Shown one piece after another: positions 6,151 through 14,017 of a DNA stretch of 21,715 nucleotides. Made by a program: the position numbers and the translations under genes. Source of the stretch: Oscillospiraceae bacterium (GTDB lineage Bacteria; Bacillota_A; Clostridia; Oscillospirales; Ruminococcaceae); contig JAGDDO010000074.1 of NCBI GenBank assembly GCA_017848205.1, positions 1 through 21,715 of the forward strand, given 5' to 3'. The notes beneath the pieces were generated by a model. That model had not been told where the DNA came from and ran no database searches. It saw nothing but the letters and a program-made list of their open reading frames with translations. Within the stretch, counting starts at the first letter, position 1, and each line of letters opens with the position of its first letter.

Positions 6151-8532
6151 ATGAACTTTGAAAAACTTAAAGGAGACCGGAATAAAAAGAATCTCAGACT
6201 GACCGTAATACTGATACTTCTTGCTGTCATTACTGTCGGCTGTGTTGATTTATTAAGTGTAAAATATTTTGAACGGGCAACCAAATATGTAAGATCGGAA
6301 ACCATTACAAAAACGACAAAACTGACTGCCGAGCTTATCGATGCCGATAAAATAAACTACTGGCTTGAAAACGGTGCCGATGAAGATTACAAAGCTACCA
6401 GAAATACTCTTCAGCACGTCATCAACAATACGCCTTCTCTGCAGTATCTTTACGTTTATCAGATAACAGAGGAAGGCTGCCACGTTATTTTCGACCTTGA
6501 AACCGAGGACGAATCTCTTGAACAGTACGATGAAAACCCGGATATATCAACTTCCGTTCTCGGAAGTGTTGAAAATCTTGATGAAGATTTTCAGAAATAT
6601 ATGCCGAAGCTGCTGGCAGGCGAGGAACTGGATGTCCTGGAGACACACGGCAGATACGGATGGCTCATGACAAAATACCAGCCTATCTTCGATTCATCCG
6701 GAAAATGTGTGGCATACGCAGGCGCCGACATAGCAATGCGCGGAATATACTACTACAGAAACCTGTTTATGTTCCTGATGGTCGGCGTTTCATCAGTCTT
6801 TCTTGCCATTTTCATTCTGATAAGCAACAGACTGATCGTACAGAACAGAAAAGATATCATATACGACGAATTCATCAAACAGCAGAAGCACGACGAGAAA
6901 CTGCTGCGTGAAGTCATTGAGGCATTCGCTCAGGTGATCGATGCGAAGGACAGGTACACGCAGGGCCATTCCACCCGTGTTGCCGAGTATTCTGAACGTA
7001 TTGCAAAACTTGTCGGCAAGAACGAGGATGAATGCCGCGAAATTTACTACACCGCCCTTCTGCACGACGTTGGCAAGGTAGGAATACCTCTTGGCATCAT
7101 AAATAAAAACGGAAAGCTTACTGATGAAGAATACGAACTGGTAAAGCAGCACCCTTTAAAAGGAAACAATATTCTTTCAAGTATCAACGAATTCCCTTAC
7201 CTGAGTATAGGTGCCCATTATCACCATGAACGATACGACGGCAGAGGGTATCCGGAAAAGCTCAAGGGCGATGACATACCTGAAATAGCAAGGATCATTG
7301 CAGTAGCTGATGCATACGACGCAATGACATCGAACCGAAGCTACCGTGCAGCTATCCCGCAGGACCTTGTACGTGAAGAGATCGTAAAGGGTTCCGGAAC
7401 GCAGTTCGATCCGAAATTCGCCAAGGCAATGCAGCATCTGATCGATCTCGATTCGGAATATGAAATGAAGGAACGTGAAGCAGTAAGCGAGCTTGCCGGC
7501 AAAAACGAACTTGTTGTCGGCGATTACCGAAGTGAGTACTCCGAAGGTATTCTTCTTACCCAGTGCATGACTACAATATGTATAACGGTAAATCCCGATG
7601 AGCCTTCGCATACTCCTGTTCCGTCACTCGTACTGTTCGATTCCCTTGACGGAAGAGTTCACGACGACGACGAAAAGGAAGCCAAGGAACTTCTGTACTT
7701 CGAATACGGTGAGATCTGGCTCGACGGCAAAACGGCCACAAAAGGCGCAAGGAAGATGCAGGTCAGCTACAGTAATGACGGCATGAACATCATTAACGAG
7801 AATGAGTTCAGAATACAGGCCGTCAAAGTCCGTGACCATGTACTTGTAAACATACTGAGCCGAAAACGGAAGATCGAAATAACGACTGCCCTTCCGGACA
7901 GCACCCGCTACGCATATCTGGTACTCACCGGTGAGCACTGCCGTCTGACCAGCGTAAGCGTGGTAAAAACTGAAGAACAGGTTTCAAACGACTACATAAA
8001 ACGAATAGCGGAAGAAGTAAGCTTTATTAACGTACCTGCCGGAGATATACCTAATCTGCAGGTTGACGGCTTCCGTTCAGCTGCGTCCGATGGTATCAGT
8101 ATACCTGAAAAAATGGTCATCAGTTTCCACACAATGAGCCTTCCTACAGCACGTCTTGTATGGCACTGCCCGTATATGGTCGTATTCAGTTCTGATGACG
8201 GTCAGATAAACGGAGTAAACTACAAGGAATACGCTCTTATAAGACTCGACGGTGAAAACTGGGAATCAGACAGTGACGCTAAAAATGACCTTATCGTAAA
8301 TGTCCAGGATTCATTCAGCGGCTGGGAGGCATGGAAAGAATACAACAAGGCTGGCTACGATACATCCGTATCATTCGAAAAGTCAGGTAACACGATAACC
8401 GTGACCACGAGCAATCTCGGACTGTATATCAAAAACGTAACAACAGTTCCTGACGGCATCGAAAACGTATATGTCGCACTCACCGGCGACCAGTGTGCGA
8501 TCACAAATATCAGGATAAACCGCGAGGACTAA
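6151..8532 (+). CDS. Membrane HD-GYP phosphodiesterase with duplicated C-terminal module
   Basis: This 793-residue protein has a membrane segment at about 17-36, an extracellular sensor region of about 160 residues resembling Cache/PAS-like sensors, a second membrane segment at about 204-226 and then a cytoplasmic HD-GYP domain (about 250-435). The HD-GYP domain is complete: GHSTR (H273), HD in LLHDVGK (H305, D306), H334, HHE (358-360) and DGRGYP (363-368). It should therefore hydrolyse c-di-GMP. After it, residues about 470-606 and 655-791 form two related beta-rich units. Each has an F-x-S-x-DG motif near its start and ends in a matching segment (YLVLTGEHCRLTSVSV and YVALTGDQCAITNIRI). They resemble sandwich-type accessory modules of secreted carbohydrate-active proteins, but here no membrane segment separates them from the HD-GYP domain. 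The gene stands alone, with its own promoter and a strong terminator. The AAGGGG ribosome binding site is about 12 nt from the ATG, rather far. Confidence 0.9.
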   Translation: MNFEKLKGDRNKKNLRLTVILILLAVITVGCVDLLSVKYFERATKYVRSETITKTTKLTAELIDADKINYWLENGADEDYKATRNTLQHVINNTPSLQYLYVYQITEEGCHVIFDLETEDESLEQYDENPDISTSVLGSVENLDEDFQKYMPKLLAGEELDVLETHGRYGWLMTKYQPIFDSSGKCVAYAGADIAMRGIYYYRNLFMFLMVGVSSVFLAIFILISNRLIVQNRKDIIYDEFIKQQKHDEKLLREVIEAFAQVIDAKDRYTQGHSTRVAEYSERIAKLVGKNEDECREIYYTALLHDVGKVGIPLGIINKNGKLTDEEYELVKQHPLKGNNILSSINEFPYLSIGAHYHHERYDGRGYPEKLKGDDIPEIARIIAVADAYDAMTSNRSYRAAIPQDLVREEIVKGSGTQFDPKFAKAMQHLIDLDSEYEMKEREAVSELAGKNELVVGDYRSEYSEGILLTQCMTTICITVNPDEPSHTPVPSLVLFDSLDGRVHDDDEKEAKELLYFEYGEIWLDGKTATKGARKMQVSYSNDGMNIINENEFRIQAVKVRDHVLVNILSRKRKIEITTALPDSTRYAYLVLTGEHCRLTSVSVVKTEEQVSNDYIKRIAEEVSFINVPAGDIPNLQVDGFRSAASDGISIPEKMVISFHTMSLPTARLVWHCPYMVVFSSDDGQINGVNYKEYALIRLDGENWESDSDAKNDLIVNVQDSFSGWEAWKEYNKAGYDTSVSFEKSGNTITVTTSNLGLYIKNVTTVPDGIENVYVALTGDQCAITNIRINRED

Positions 8533-8544
8533 AAAACTGATATA

Positions 8545-8584
8545 AGAAAAAGGATATGGCATGCAGAGGCCATATCCTTTTTCT
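8545..8584 (+). terminator. Strong terminator of the HD-GYP gene
   Basis: A perfect 16-bp stem (AGAAAAAGGATATGGC at 8545-8560, complement at 8569-8584) has an 8-nt loop and ends in TTTTT. It begins 12 nt after the stop codon. Confidence 0.9.
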
Positions 8585-8689
8585 GTTTTAAGCTGTTCAA
8601 AAAATACTTATCCTGATTATTTTCAAATAAAATAACAGCAGAATTTATAGTAAACGTATAAATCTTTTTTTGCGTTCGCTATATTTATA

Positions 8690-8718
8690 TTGCATTTTTG
8701 CTTTAAGTCTGTTAAAAT
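8690..8718 (+). promoter_or_regulatory. Promoter of the GGDEF gene
   Basis: TTGCAT (8690-8695), a 17-nt spacer and TAAAAT (8713-8718), matching the HD-GYP promoter in both boxes, in spacer length and in flanking bases. Confidence 0.75.
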
Positions 8719-8730
8719 TATAGTATTAAA

Positions 8731-8886
8731 GCACACAATTTCAGAGATTGTTTATTTCTGAACCGAACACGGATAATTATACCTTCCTGCTATCTGCAGG
8801 GGGATCCGTTCCGGCGGCTTAGCCGGGATATGACATAGTGGGTTTACAGTGAACGCATACATATCTGTGCGTTTACCTGACAGGGG
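8731..8886 (+). promoter_or_regulatory. Long structured leader of the GGDEF gene
   Basis: About 160 nt separate the predicted start site from the ATG at 8895 and contain no ORF. Several stems are visible: ACAAT/ATTGT (from 8734), CGGAT/ATCCG around an inner CCTGC/GCAGG hairpin (about 8770-8810), CCGGC/GCCGG (about 8812-8827), and AACGCA/TGCGTT (about 8849-8875). Pieces such as GCAGGG..ATC and ATGA..ATA..GGGTT.CA recur in the HD-GYP leader. The function is not recognised; a c-di-GMP riboswitch was considered but not established. Confidence 0.4.
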
Positions 8887-8894
8887 GAGATAAG

Positions 8895-10229
8895 ATGAAC
8901 AGTAACAAGGAAGCTTTCAGCCAGATAGTCAACGCACTTGCGCGGAATTACGACAGTTTATTTTATGTAGACATAGCTACATGCTCCTACATTCAGTACA
9001 GTTCTGCAAAAATACTTGATTGTGTCGGCGTACCGTCTTCAGGAAGTGATTTCTTTGCAGATTCAAAAAAATATGCTGTAAAATGTATTCACCCTGACGA
9101 TCTGGCACACGTAACAAGACTGTTTGACAAAAACGCAATGCTGGAACGTCTTGAAGAAAACAATATCTTCACTGTGGTTTACCGTTTTATTCTCAACGGC
9201 AGAATAGTTCATATGCGTCACTCTGAAATAATGTGTGATGATAAAATGCATATTATGTGCTGTCTTGAAAACATTGAAGGTGAATACCAGAAGAAAAAGG
9301 AACAGGAACGGAATCTTAAATCTGCCAGACGAATGGCCAGACTTGACTCTCTTACAGGTATCAGAAACCAGAATGCTTTCACTGAATACAGTGAGCTTCT
9401 TAACAGCAAGATACAGAATCTTCACGACACTCTTCATTTCGGAATAGTTATGTGCGACGTAAATGACCTGAAAAAGATCAACGACACACGAGGTCACAGC
9501 TTCGGTGATGAAGCTATACTGCGTACAAGCCGCCTTATATGTGATATTTTTGACCACAGTCCGGTTTTCAGAACAGGCGGTGACGAGTTTGCTGTAATAC
9601 TTGACGGACGCGACTACAATGAGCGCGACGCTCTTCTTAAAAAACTCAGAGATGAATCACTTTCAAACCAGCATTCACGTTCCGGCCCTGTTGTCGCATG
9701 CGGAATGTCGGTTTACGACCCTGCTTCTGATAAATGCTTCGATGATGTATTCAACCGTGCTGACAAGTCCATGTACGAAAACAAACACGAACTGAAAAAC
9801 AATGTACAGATCAGCCGTCTTCATAACACTGAAGGACCGCTTCAGCAGATAACACCTGAAAGGAAACGTATTCTCGACAGTATGTTCGGTGCCATGTACA
9901 CGCTGGTCGGTGAAGGATACATTTTCTTAAACGACATGCGTTATGATTTTTCCCGCTGGTCCATTCCGCTTGTTGCGGATTTCGGCCTGAAGTCAGAGTA
10001 CATGTACAATGCCGGTTCAATATGGCAGGAGTACATTCATCCGGATGACCTCGCTGTTTACAGGGACGCAGTAGATACCATATTTAAGGGAAACGCTGAG
10101 ATCAAACCGATCCACTACCGTGCCCGCAGACCGGACGGCACCTACGCTGTCTGCTCCACCAGAGGATTCGTACTCATGGACAGCAACGGCGCACCGGAAT
10201 ATTTCGGCGGAATTATTATCACAGATTAA
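8895..10229 (+). CDS. PAS-GGDEF-PAS diguanylate cyclase
   Basis: This 444-residue soluble protein has no membrane segment. An N-terminal PAS-like region (about 15-125, with IHPDDLAHV) is followed by a helical linker and a GGDEF domain (about 145-300). Active-site features are D188 (CDVNDLKKIND), the G-H-x-x-GD segment at 200-205 and an intact GGDEF at 228-232, so it should make c-di-GMP from two GTP. The position of the usual RxxD inhibitory site reads FDHS, so product inhibition through that site is probably lost. A second PAS-like domain (about 350-444, with YIHPDDLAVYRD and ending YFGGIIITD) follows the catalytic domain, which is an unusual position. The gene is monocistronic, with GGGGGAG before the ATG and a terminator directly after. 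Confidence 0.92.
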   Translation: MNSNKEAFSQIVNALARNYDSLFYVDIATCSYIQYSSAKILDCVGVPSSGSDFFADSKKYAVKCIHPDDLAHVTRLFDKNAMLERLEENNIFTVVYRFILNGRIVHMRHSEIMCDDKMHIMCCLENIEGEYQKKKEQERNLKSARRMARLDSLTGIRNQNAFTEYSELLNSKIQNLHDTLHFGIVMCDVNDLKKINDTRGHSFGDEAILRTSRLICDIFDHSPVFRTGGDEFAVILDGRDYNERDALLKKLRDESLSNQHSRSGPVVACGMSVYDPASDKCFDDVFNRADKSMYENKHELKNNVQISRLHNTEGPLQQITPERKRILDSMFGAMYTLVGEGYIFLNDMRYDFSRWSIPLVADFGLKSEYMYNAGSIWQEYIHPDDLAVYRDAVDTIFKGNAEIKPIHYRARRPDGTYAVCSTRGFVLMDSNGAPEYFGGIIITD

Positions 10230-10238
10230 CAAACTTAC

Positions 10239-10266
10239 AAAAAAGGCACCCTTCGGGGTGCCTTTT
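10239..10266. terminator. Bidirectional terminator between convergent genes
   Basis: AAAAGGCACCC-TTCG-GGGTGCCTTTT forms an 11-bp stem with a UUCG tetraloop (10241-10266). T-runs occur on both strands (four T on plus, six on minus). It serves the GGDEF gene from the left and the rsmD-coaD operon from the right. Confidence 0.9.
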
Positions 10267-10325
10267 CTTATTTAATGCTGTTTTTAACAGTGCTGTTATC
10301 TATATAATCACGTATGTGCACAGGA

Positions 10326-10820
10326 TCACTGCGGATTCTGGCCGTCGGCTGTGTTCTTGCCGCCCTTAACCTTGTTAATTTCCTGGGTAGTTCTCTTTAC
10401 GTCCTGAAGTCCCTTTGTAAAGTACATTTCAGCATCGTGGAGCATATTATCAACATAGCTGCTTGTGGCACTTCTGATCTCCTTTGAACGCGCCTGAGCC
10501 TGTGAAACTATCTCGGCAGCTCTCTGCTTTGCTTCCTTGACGATAGTATCGCCGGAAACAAGAGCCTTTGCTCTTTCTTCAGCCTGCTGAACTATCTGCT
10601 CAGCCTTCTGTTCAGCTTCCTTTATTATTCTTTCACAGTCAAAATCTATGAGTTTTGCACGCTTGATCTCCTGAGGAATATTGAGTCTTATATCGTCGAT
10701 AAGTTCTCTGAGGCGTTCTGAGTCAATGATCATCTTATTCTGTGAAAATGGCATAAGTGCAGATTTATCAAGCAATTCCTCCATCTGCTCAAGTATCTCG
10801 TCTATATTGTTCATATGCAA
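10326..10820 (-). CDS. Coiled-coil protein, V-ATPase subunit H/F0-b-like
   Basis: This small protein is mostly a charged helix, with Ala/Glu/Gln/Lys heptads from about residue 55 to 120 (motifs such as EAEQKAEQIVQQAEERAKAL). It resembles proteins often annotated as ATPase or V-type ATPase subunit H in Clostridia and, loosely, DivIVA-type proteins. No catalytic motif is seen and the function is unknown. It is the last gene of the rsmD-coaD operon, about 100 nt after coaD. The start is unclear: TTG at 10820 gives 164 residues, ATG at 10814 gives 162. The only good ribosome binding site (AAAGGAGAG, 10853-10845) lies 25-31 nt upstream, and a hairpin in between could bring it close. Confidence 0.75.
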   Translation of the reverse strand: MHMNNIDEILEQMEELLDKSALMPFSQNKMIIDSERLRELIDDIRLNIPQEIKRAKLIDFDCERIIKEAEQKAEQIVQQAEERAKALVSGDTIVKEAKQRAAEIVSQAQARSKEIRSATSSYVDNMLHDAEMYFTKGLQDVKRTTQEINKVKGGKNTADGQNPQ

Positions 10821-10920
10821 GTCACCGCGGGCAAACCGTGGTTCTCTCCTTTCATCATGAAATGAAATAATAAATATATATATAATAACCCCTGACGCTG
10901 AATTTCAGACTTTCAGAAGA

Positions 10921-11409
10921 TCATTTAACACCTGTTATCCTGTTCACAATGCTTTCTCTGATAACTTCAGGAACGAAGCTGCTTATGTCACCGCCGAAGG
11001 CAGCGATCTGTTTAACTACACTTGAACTGAGGTACATGTTCTCGGTACTTGTTGTAAGGAACACTGTTTCAGCGTCCGGATAAAGCTTTTTATTGGCAAG
11101 AGCCATCTGAAACTCATACTCAAAGTCACTGACCGCCCTGAGTCCCTTTACTATCGCGCAGGCTCCGACTTCCCGGACATAATCTGCCAGAAGTCCGTCA
11201 AGAATATCGATAACAACATTATCCATTCCGGATGTAACATCCATTATCATCTTGATTCTCTCGGTCGGCGTAAAAAGCGGCTGCTTTGAAAGGTTTGTCG
11301 ATACAAGAATTATGACCTTGTCAAACAGCGTGGACGCACGGGTGAAAATGTCGATGTGGCCAAATGTCACCGGATCAAAACTACCGGGGCAGACTGCTAT
11401 CCTTCTCAC
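10921..11409 (-). CDS. coaD: Pantetheine-phosphate adenylyltransferase (PPAT)
   Basis: This 162-residue enzyme makes dephospho-CoA from 4'-phosphopantetheine and ATP, the fourth step of coenzyme A synthesis. The nucleotidyltransferase signature is visible as CPGSFDPVTFGHIDI (residues 7-21, with the TxGH-type motif TFGH). The second ATP site, with the family's SSS-x-x-K pattern (YLSSSVVKQIA), is near 127-137. RGL-type residues appear as KGLRAVSDFEYEFQMA around 88-103. The length is typical. The start is GTG at 11409 with AGAGG about ten nt upstream; no better ATG exists. The rsmD-coaD order is a conserved Firmicutes arrangement, with a 33-nt gap between the genes here. Confidence 0.96.
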   Translation of the reverse strand: MRRIAVCPGSFDPVTFGHIDIFTRASTLFDKVIILVSTNLSKQPLFTPTERIKMIMDVTSGMDNVVIDILDGLLADYVREVGACAIVKGLRAVSDFEYEFQMALANKKLYPDAETVFLTTSTENMYLSSSVVKQIAAFGGDISSFVPEVIRESIVNRITGVK

Positions 11410-11442
11410 CTCTGAAACACCTCTTGTTTTAAGAAAATAACA

Positions 11443-11985
11443 TCAGTATCCTGCGTGGATAAACTGACTTATTTCTATTTTACCATACTTATATTTTTTT
11501 TTCAAGACCAGCGGACCAATTTTCTCAGGAAGTTCAAGTCGCTGTTCATGTTCACATATTACTCTTCCGCCTTCATTCATACGTTCCGCAAGAAGAGGAA
11601 GCGCCTTTTCAAGTATTCCCATATTGTACGGAGGATCAAGAAAGGCCAGATCGTACATTGTCCTGTCGCTTTTCAGGAAGTCAAGGGAATCCATGAACAC
11701 TACTCTGCTTTTATCTGTAAATTCAGCTGTCTCAATGTTTTCAGTGATAATGTTCACTGATGCTTTTGATTTGTCGACGAAAACGACCTTTTCAGCACCA
11801 CGGCTCAGAGCTTCGATACCAAGCTGGCCGCTGCCTCCGAAAAGATCAAGTACCGTAGCGCCCGGGATCTGAAACTGAACTGCAGAAAACATGGCTTCCT
11901 TTACCTTATCAGTTGTAGGCCTTACGTCGCTGCCTTCAAGTGTTCTTAGTTTTCTCCCTCTTGCAGTACCTGCAATTATACGCAT
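11443..11985 (-). CDS. rsmD: 16S rRNA (guanine-966 N2)-methyltransferase RsmD
   Basis: This 180-residue SAM-dependent methyltransferase modifies G966 of 16S rRNA during 30S assembly. It starts with the characteristic MRIIAGTARGRKL and RPTTDKVKEAMF. Motif I is VLDLFGGSGQLGIEALSRGA (45-64), motif II ends in the acidic residue of VVFVD, and the catalytic DPPY is at 117-120. The length is normal. It is the first gene of an operon with coaD and the coiled-coil gene, with its own promoter upstream and AAGGAG before the ATG. Confidence 0.95.
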   Translation of the reverse strand: MRIIAGTARGRKLRTLEGSDVRPTTDKVKEAMFSAVQFQIPGATVLDLFGGSGQLGIEALSRGAEKVVFVDKSKASVNIITENIETAEFTDKSRVVFMDSLDFLKSDRTMYDLAFLDPPYNMGILEKALPLLAERMNEGGRVICEHEQRLELPEKIGPLVLKKKYKYGKIEISQFIHAGY

Positions 11986-12026
11986 AATGAGACCGCTCCT
12001 TAAACTTAAATAAATTAATAATAATT

Positions 12027-12055
12027 ATTATACTACATTTTTTTTACAATGTCTA
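12027..12055 (-). promoter_or_regulatory. Promoter of the rsmD-coaD operon
   Basis: On the minus strand TAGACA (12055-12050), a 17-nt spacer and a perfect TATAAT (12032-12027). It lies between the repeat at 12077-12190 and the rsmD start, so the repeat is outside the rsmD transcript. Confidence 0.65.
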
Positions 12056-12076
12056 TAGTAATGATAGTTTTATTTC

Positions 12077-12190
12077 TAAGGAAACACTGATTAAATCGGA
12101 AATCCGGCTTCGCCGGATTTCCGGAGGTGGAATTTGCGGGGCTTCGTCCCGGACCCCACGCTGATTTATGAATAAATCAGCGTTTTCCTA
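12077..12190. repeat. Dispersed 115-bp multi-hairpin repeat, copy A
   Basis: The ends are related in inverted orientation (TAAGGAAACACTGAT at the left, AATCAGCG-TTTTCCTA at the right). Inside are three stems. Stem 1 is a perfect 11 bp, GGAAATCCGGC/GCCGGATTTCC, with a TTC loop (12098-12122). Stem 2 is GC-rich around GCGGGG (12136-12161). Stem 3 is a perfect 10 bp, CGCTGATTTA/TAAATCAGCG, with a 4-nt loop (12159-12182). A second copy in the same orientation is at 20815-20932. No ORF is present, so it is a MITE- or REP-like element. It lies directly at the end of uvrC and may also terminate that operon. Confidence 0.85.
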
Positions 12191-14017
12191 ATTTTCCGTA
12201 AGCTTCAGGATCAGTTCCGCAGCCGTTTCCGCGGATATTCCGGCAATGCGGCTTACCTCATCCGGTTCAGCATTTCCTATGGCTTCAACTGTACGGAAAT
12301 GAGCCATAAGCTTTGCTGCCTTCTTTTCGCCTATTCCCTTTACCGACGTCAGACGGGAATCGAAGGTTATCTTTGAATGGAGCTTTTTCTGATAGGTTAT
12401 TGCCACACGGTGCATTTCATCCTGTATGCACGTAAGAAGAGTAAATGCTGACTTGAGGCTTGAAACGGATATTTCCTCGCCTCCGGTGGATATCGCCCTT
12501 GTACGGTGCTTGTTGTCCTTTACTATGCCGAAAATCGGAACGTCGATGCCCATCTGCCTTAAGTACGGCTCAACGGCATTGACCTGTCCCTTTCCTCCGT
12601 CAAGGAACACCAGATCAGGCTTTTTTCTGAAGCCTTCATCAGTTTCATTTTCATCGAGAAAATGCGTGAATCTTCGTTCAAGAACCTCATGCATGCAGGC
12701 GTAGTCGTTCTGTATGGCAACATTTTTTATTGAAAAACGCTTGTATCTCTTTTTCAGAGGTCTGCCGTTTTCAAAAACCACCATGCTGGCACACATGGCC
12801 GATGAACCAAGGTTAGAAATATCGTAGGCTTCAATGTACTCAGGTGGTTTCGGAAGTCCCAGAAGCTTTGAAAGCTGTTCGAGAGCGATAAGCTCCTTCC
12901 CCGTTCTTCCCGCTCTGACGGAAAGATATTCGCTGGCATTGTTTCTCGCAAGCATTATGTATTTCATCATGCTGCCCTTCTGCCTGAAATTTACGTGTAC
13001 AGCATGACCGGACTGTTCCTTCAGGATGCCGGAGATTATGGCAGCGTCATCACATTCGTACTCGGTAAATATCTTTTCCGGAATGTCATGGCCGCTTGAA
13101 TAGTACTGCATGATAAAGTCCGTGTAAAGCGAGCTGTCATTTTCCGTACCGTCAAAAAAGTAGGAGTTTTTATCCACAAGTTTTCCGTTCCTGTAGACTA
13201 TAACGGAAACGCATGTGCCGTCCGGATCGCTGACAGATGCGATAATGTCCGTGTTGTCTATGTCCGGATCGAATATCTTCTGAGTCTGCGAAGCTCTGGT
13301 AATATTGTTTATGCGGTCGCGGAGAACGGCAGCCTTTTCAAATTCCAGATTTTCAGCCGCCTGCTCCATTTCCTTCTGAAGCTTTTCCACTGAATCGCGG
13401 CTGCCCGTCTTTATGTAGTTCAGTGCCTCGTTTATGATCTGCCCGTAGTCTTCAGCAGATATTTTCCCCATACACACACCCATACACTGTTTTATGTGAT
13501 AATTCAGGCACGGACGTTTGTTTGCCGGAGTGGTGCACGGAAATTTCTTGTGGCATACCGGCAGCATGAAGACCTTGTTTACTTCAGCAACAGTCTGCTT
13601 TGTAACACCTGAACTTGTATACGGTCCCAGGGTCACACCGCCTTCAATATTCCTCTTTTCAGCGGTTATACGCGGATAAAGTTCACCGGAAATGTGTATG
13701 TAGTGATAGCCCTTGTCATCCTTCAGAAGAATGTTGTACTTGGGCTTGTGCTGCTTGATGAGACTGCACTCGAGCACAAGTGCCTCGTACTCGGTGTCAG
13801 TTACTATAAAATCATAGTCAAAGACGTTTTCCACCATCTTCGCCACTTTCGGCGTGTGATCGGCCGACTGTCTGAAATAACTGGTAACACGGTTTTTCAG
13901 GTTCTTCGCCTTGCCGATGTAGATGATCTCACCGGCCTTGTTTTTCATTTTATAGACGCCGGGGAAGGTGGAAAGTCTGTTGGTTTTTTCTCTGAGATAG
14001 GGTAGTCTATCGTTCAT
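12188..14017 (-). CDS. uvrC: UvrABC excinuclease subunit C
   Basis: This 609-residue protein makes both incisions around bulky DNA lesions once UvrA/UvrB have located them. The N-terminal GIY-YIG nuclease domain (about 15-100) shows FPGVYKMKN, IIYIGKAKNLKNRV and the catalytic glutamate E83 in LVLECSLIKQHKP. A cysteine group (C-x5-C, then C-x7-C-x3-C) lies near 155-182, comparable to the proposed Fe-S ligands of other UvrC proteins. A UVR motif (EFEKAAVLRDRI) binds UvrB near 230. The RNase-H-like 5' nuclease domain contains EAYDISNLG and LVFLDGGKGQ, and helix-hairpin-helix motifs end the protein. The start overlaps the upstream CYTH stop as ATGA. The TAG stop falls on the edge of repeat copy A. 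Confidence 0.97.
   Translation of the reverse strand: MNDRLPYLREKTNRLSTFPGVYKMKNKAGEIIYIGKAKNLKNRVTSYFRQSADHTPKVAKMVENVFDYDFIVTDTEYEALVLECSLIKQHKPKYNILLKDDKGYHYIHISGELYPRITAEKRNIEGGVTLGPYTSSGVTKQTVAEVNKVFMLPVCHKKFPCTTPANKRPCLNYHIKQCMGVCMGKISAEDYGQIINEALNYIKTGSRDSVEKLQKEMEQAAENLEFEKAAVLRDRINNITRASQTQKIFDPDIDNTDIIASVSDPDGTCVSVIVYRNGKLVDKNSYFFDGTENDSSLYTDFIMQYYSSGHDIPEKIFTEYECDDAAIISGILKEQSGHAVHVNFRQKGSMMKYIMLARNNASEYLSVRAGRTGKELIALEQLSKLLGLPKPPEYIEAYDISNLGSSAMCASMVVFENGRPLKKRYKRFSIKNVAIQNDYACMHEVLERRFTHFLDENETDEGFRKKPDLVFLDGGKGQVNAVEPYLRQMGIDVPIFGIVKDNKHRTRAISTGGEEISVSSLKSAFTLLTCIQDEMHRVAITYQKKLHSKITFDSRLTSVKGIGEKKAAKLMAHFRTVEAIGNAEPDEVSRIAGISAETAAELILKLTEN

Noticed and set aside
12077..12190. 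CRISPR repeat or attachment site interpretation of the dispersed element
   Set aside because: The two copies are 8.7 kb apart, with no spacer array, integrase, tRNA or cas gene nearby.
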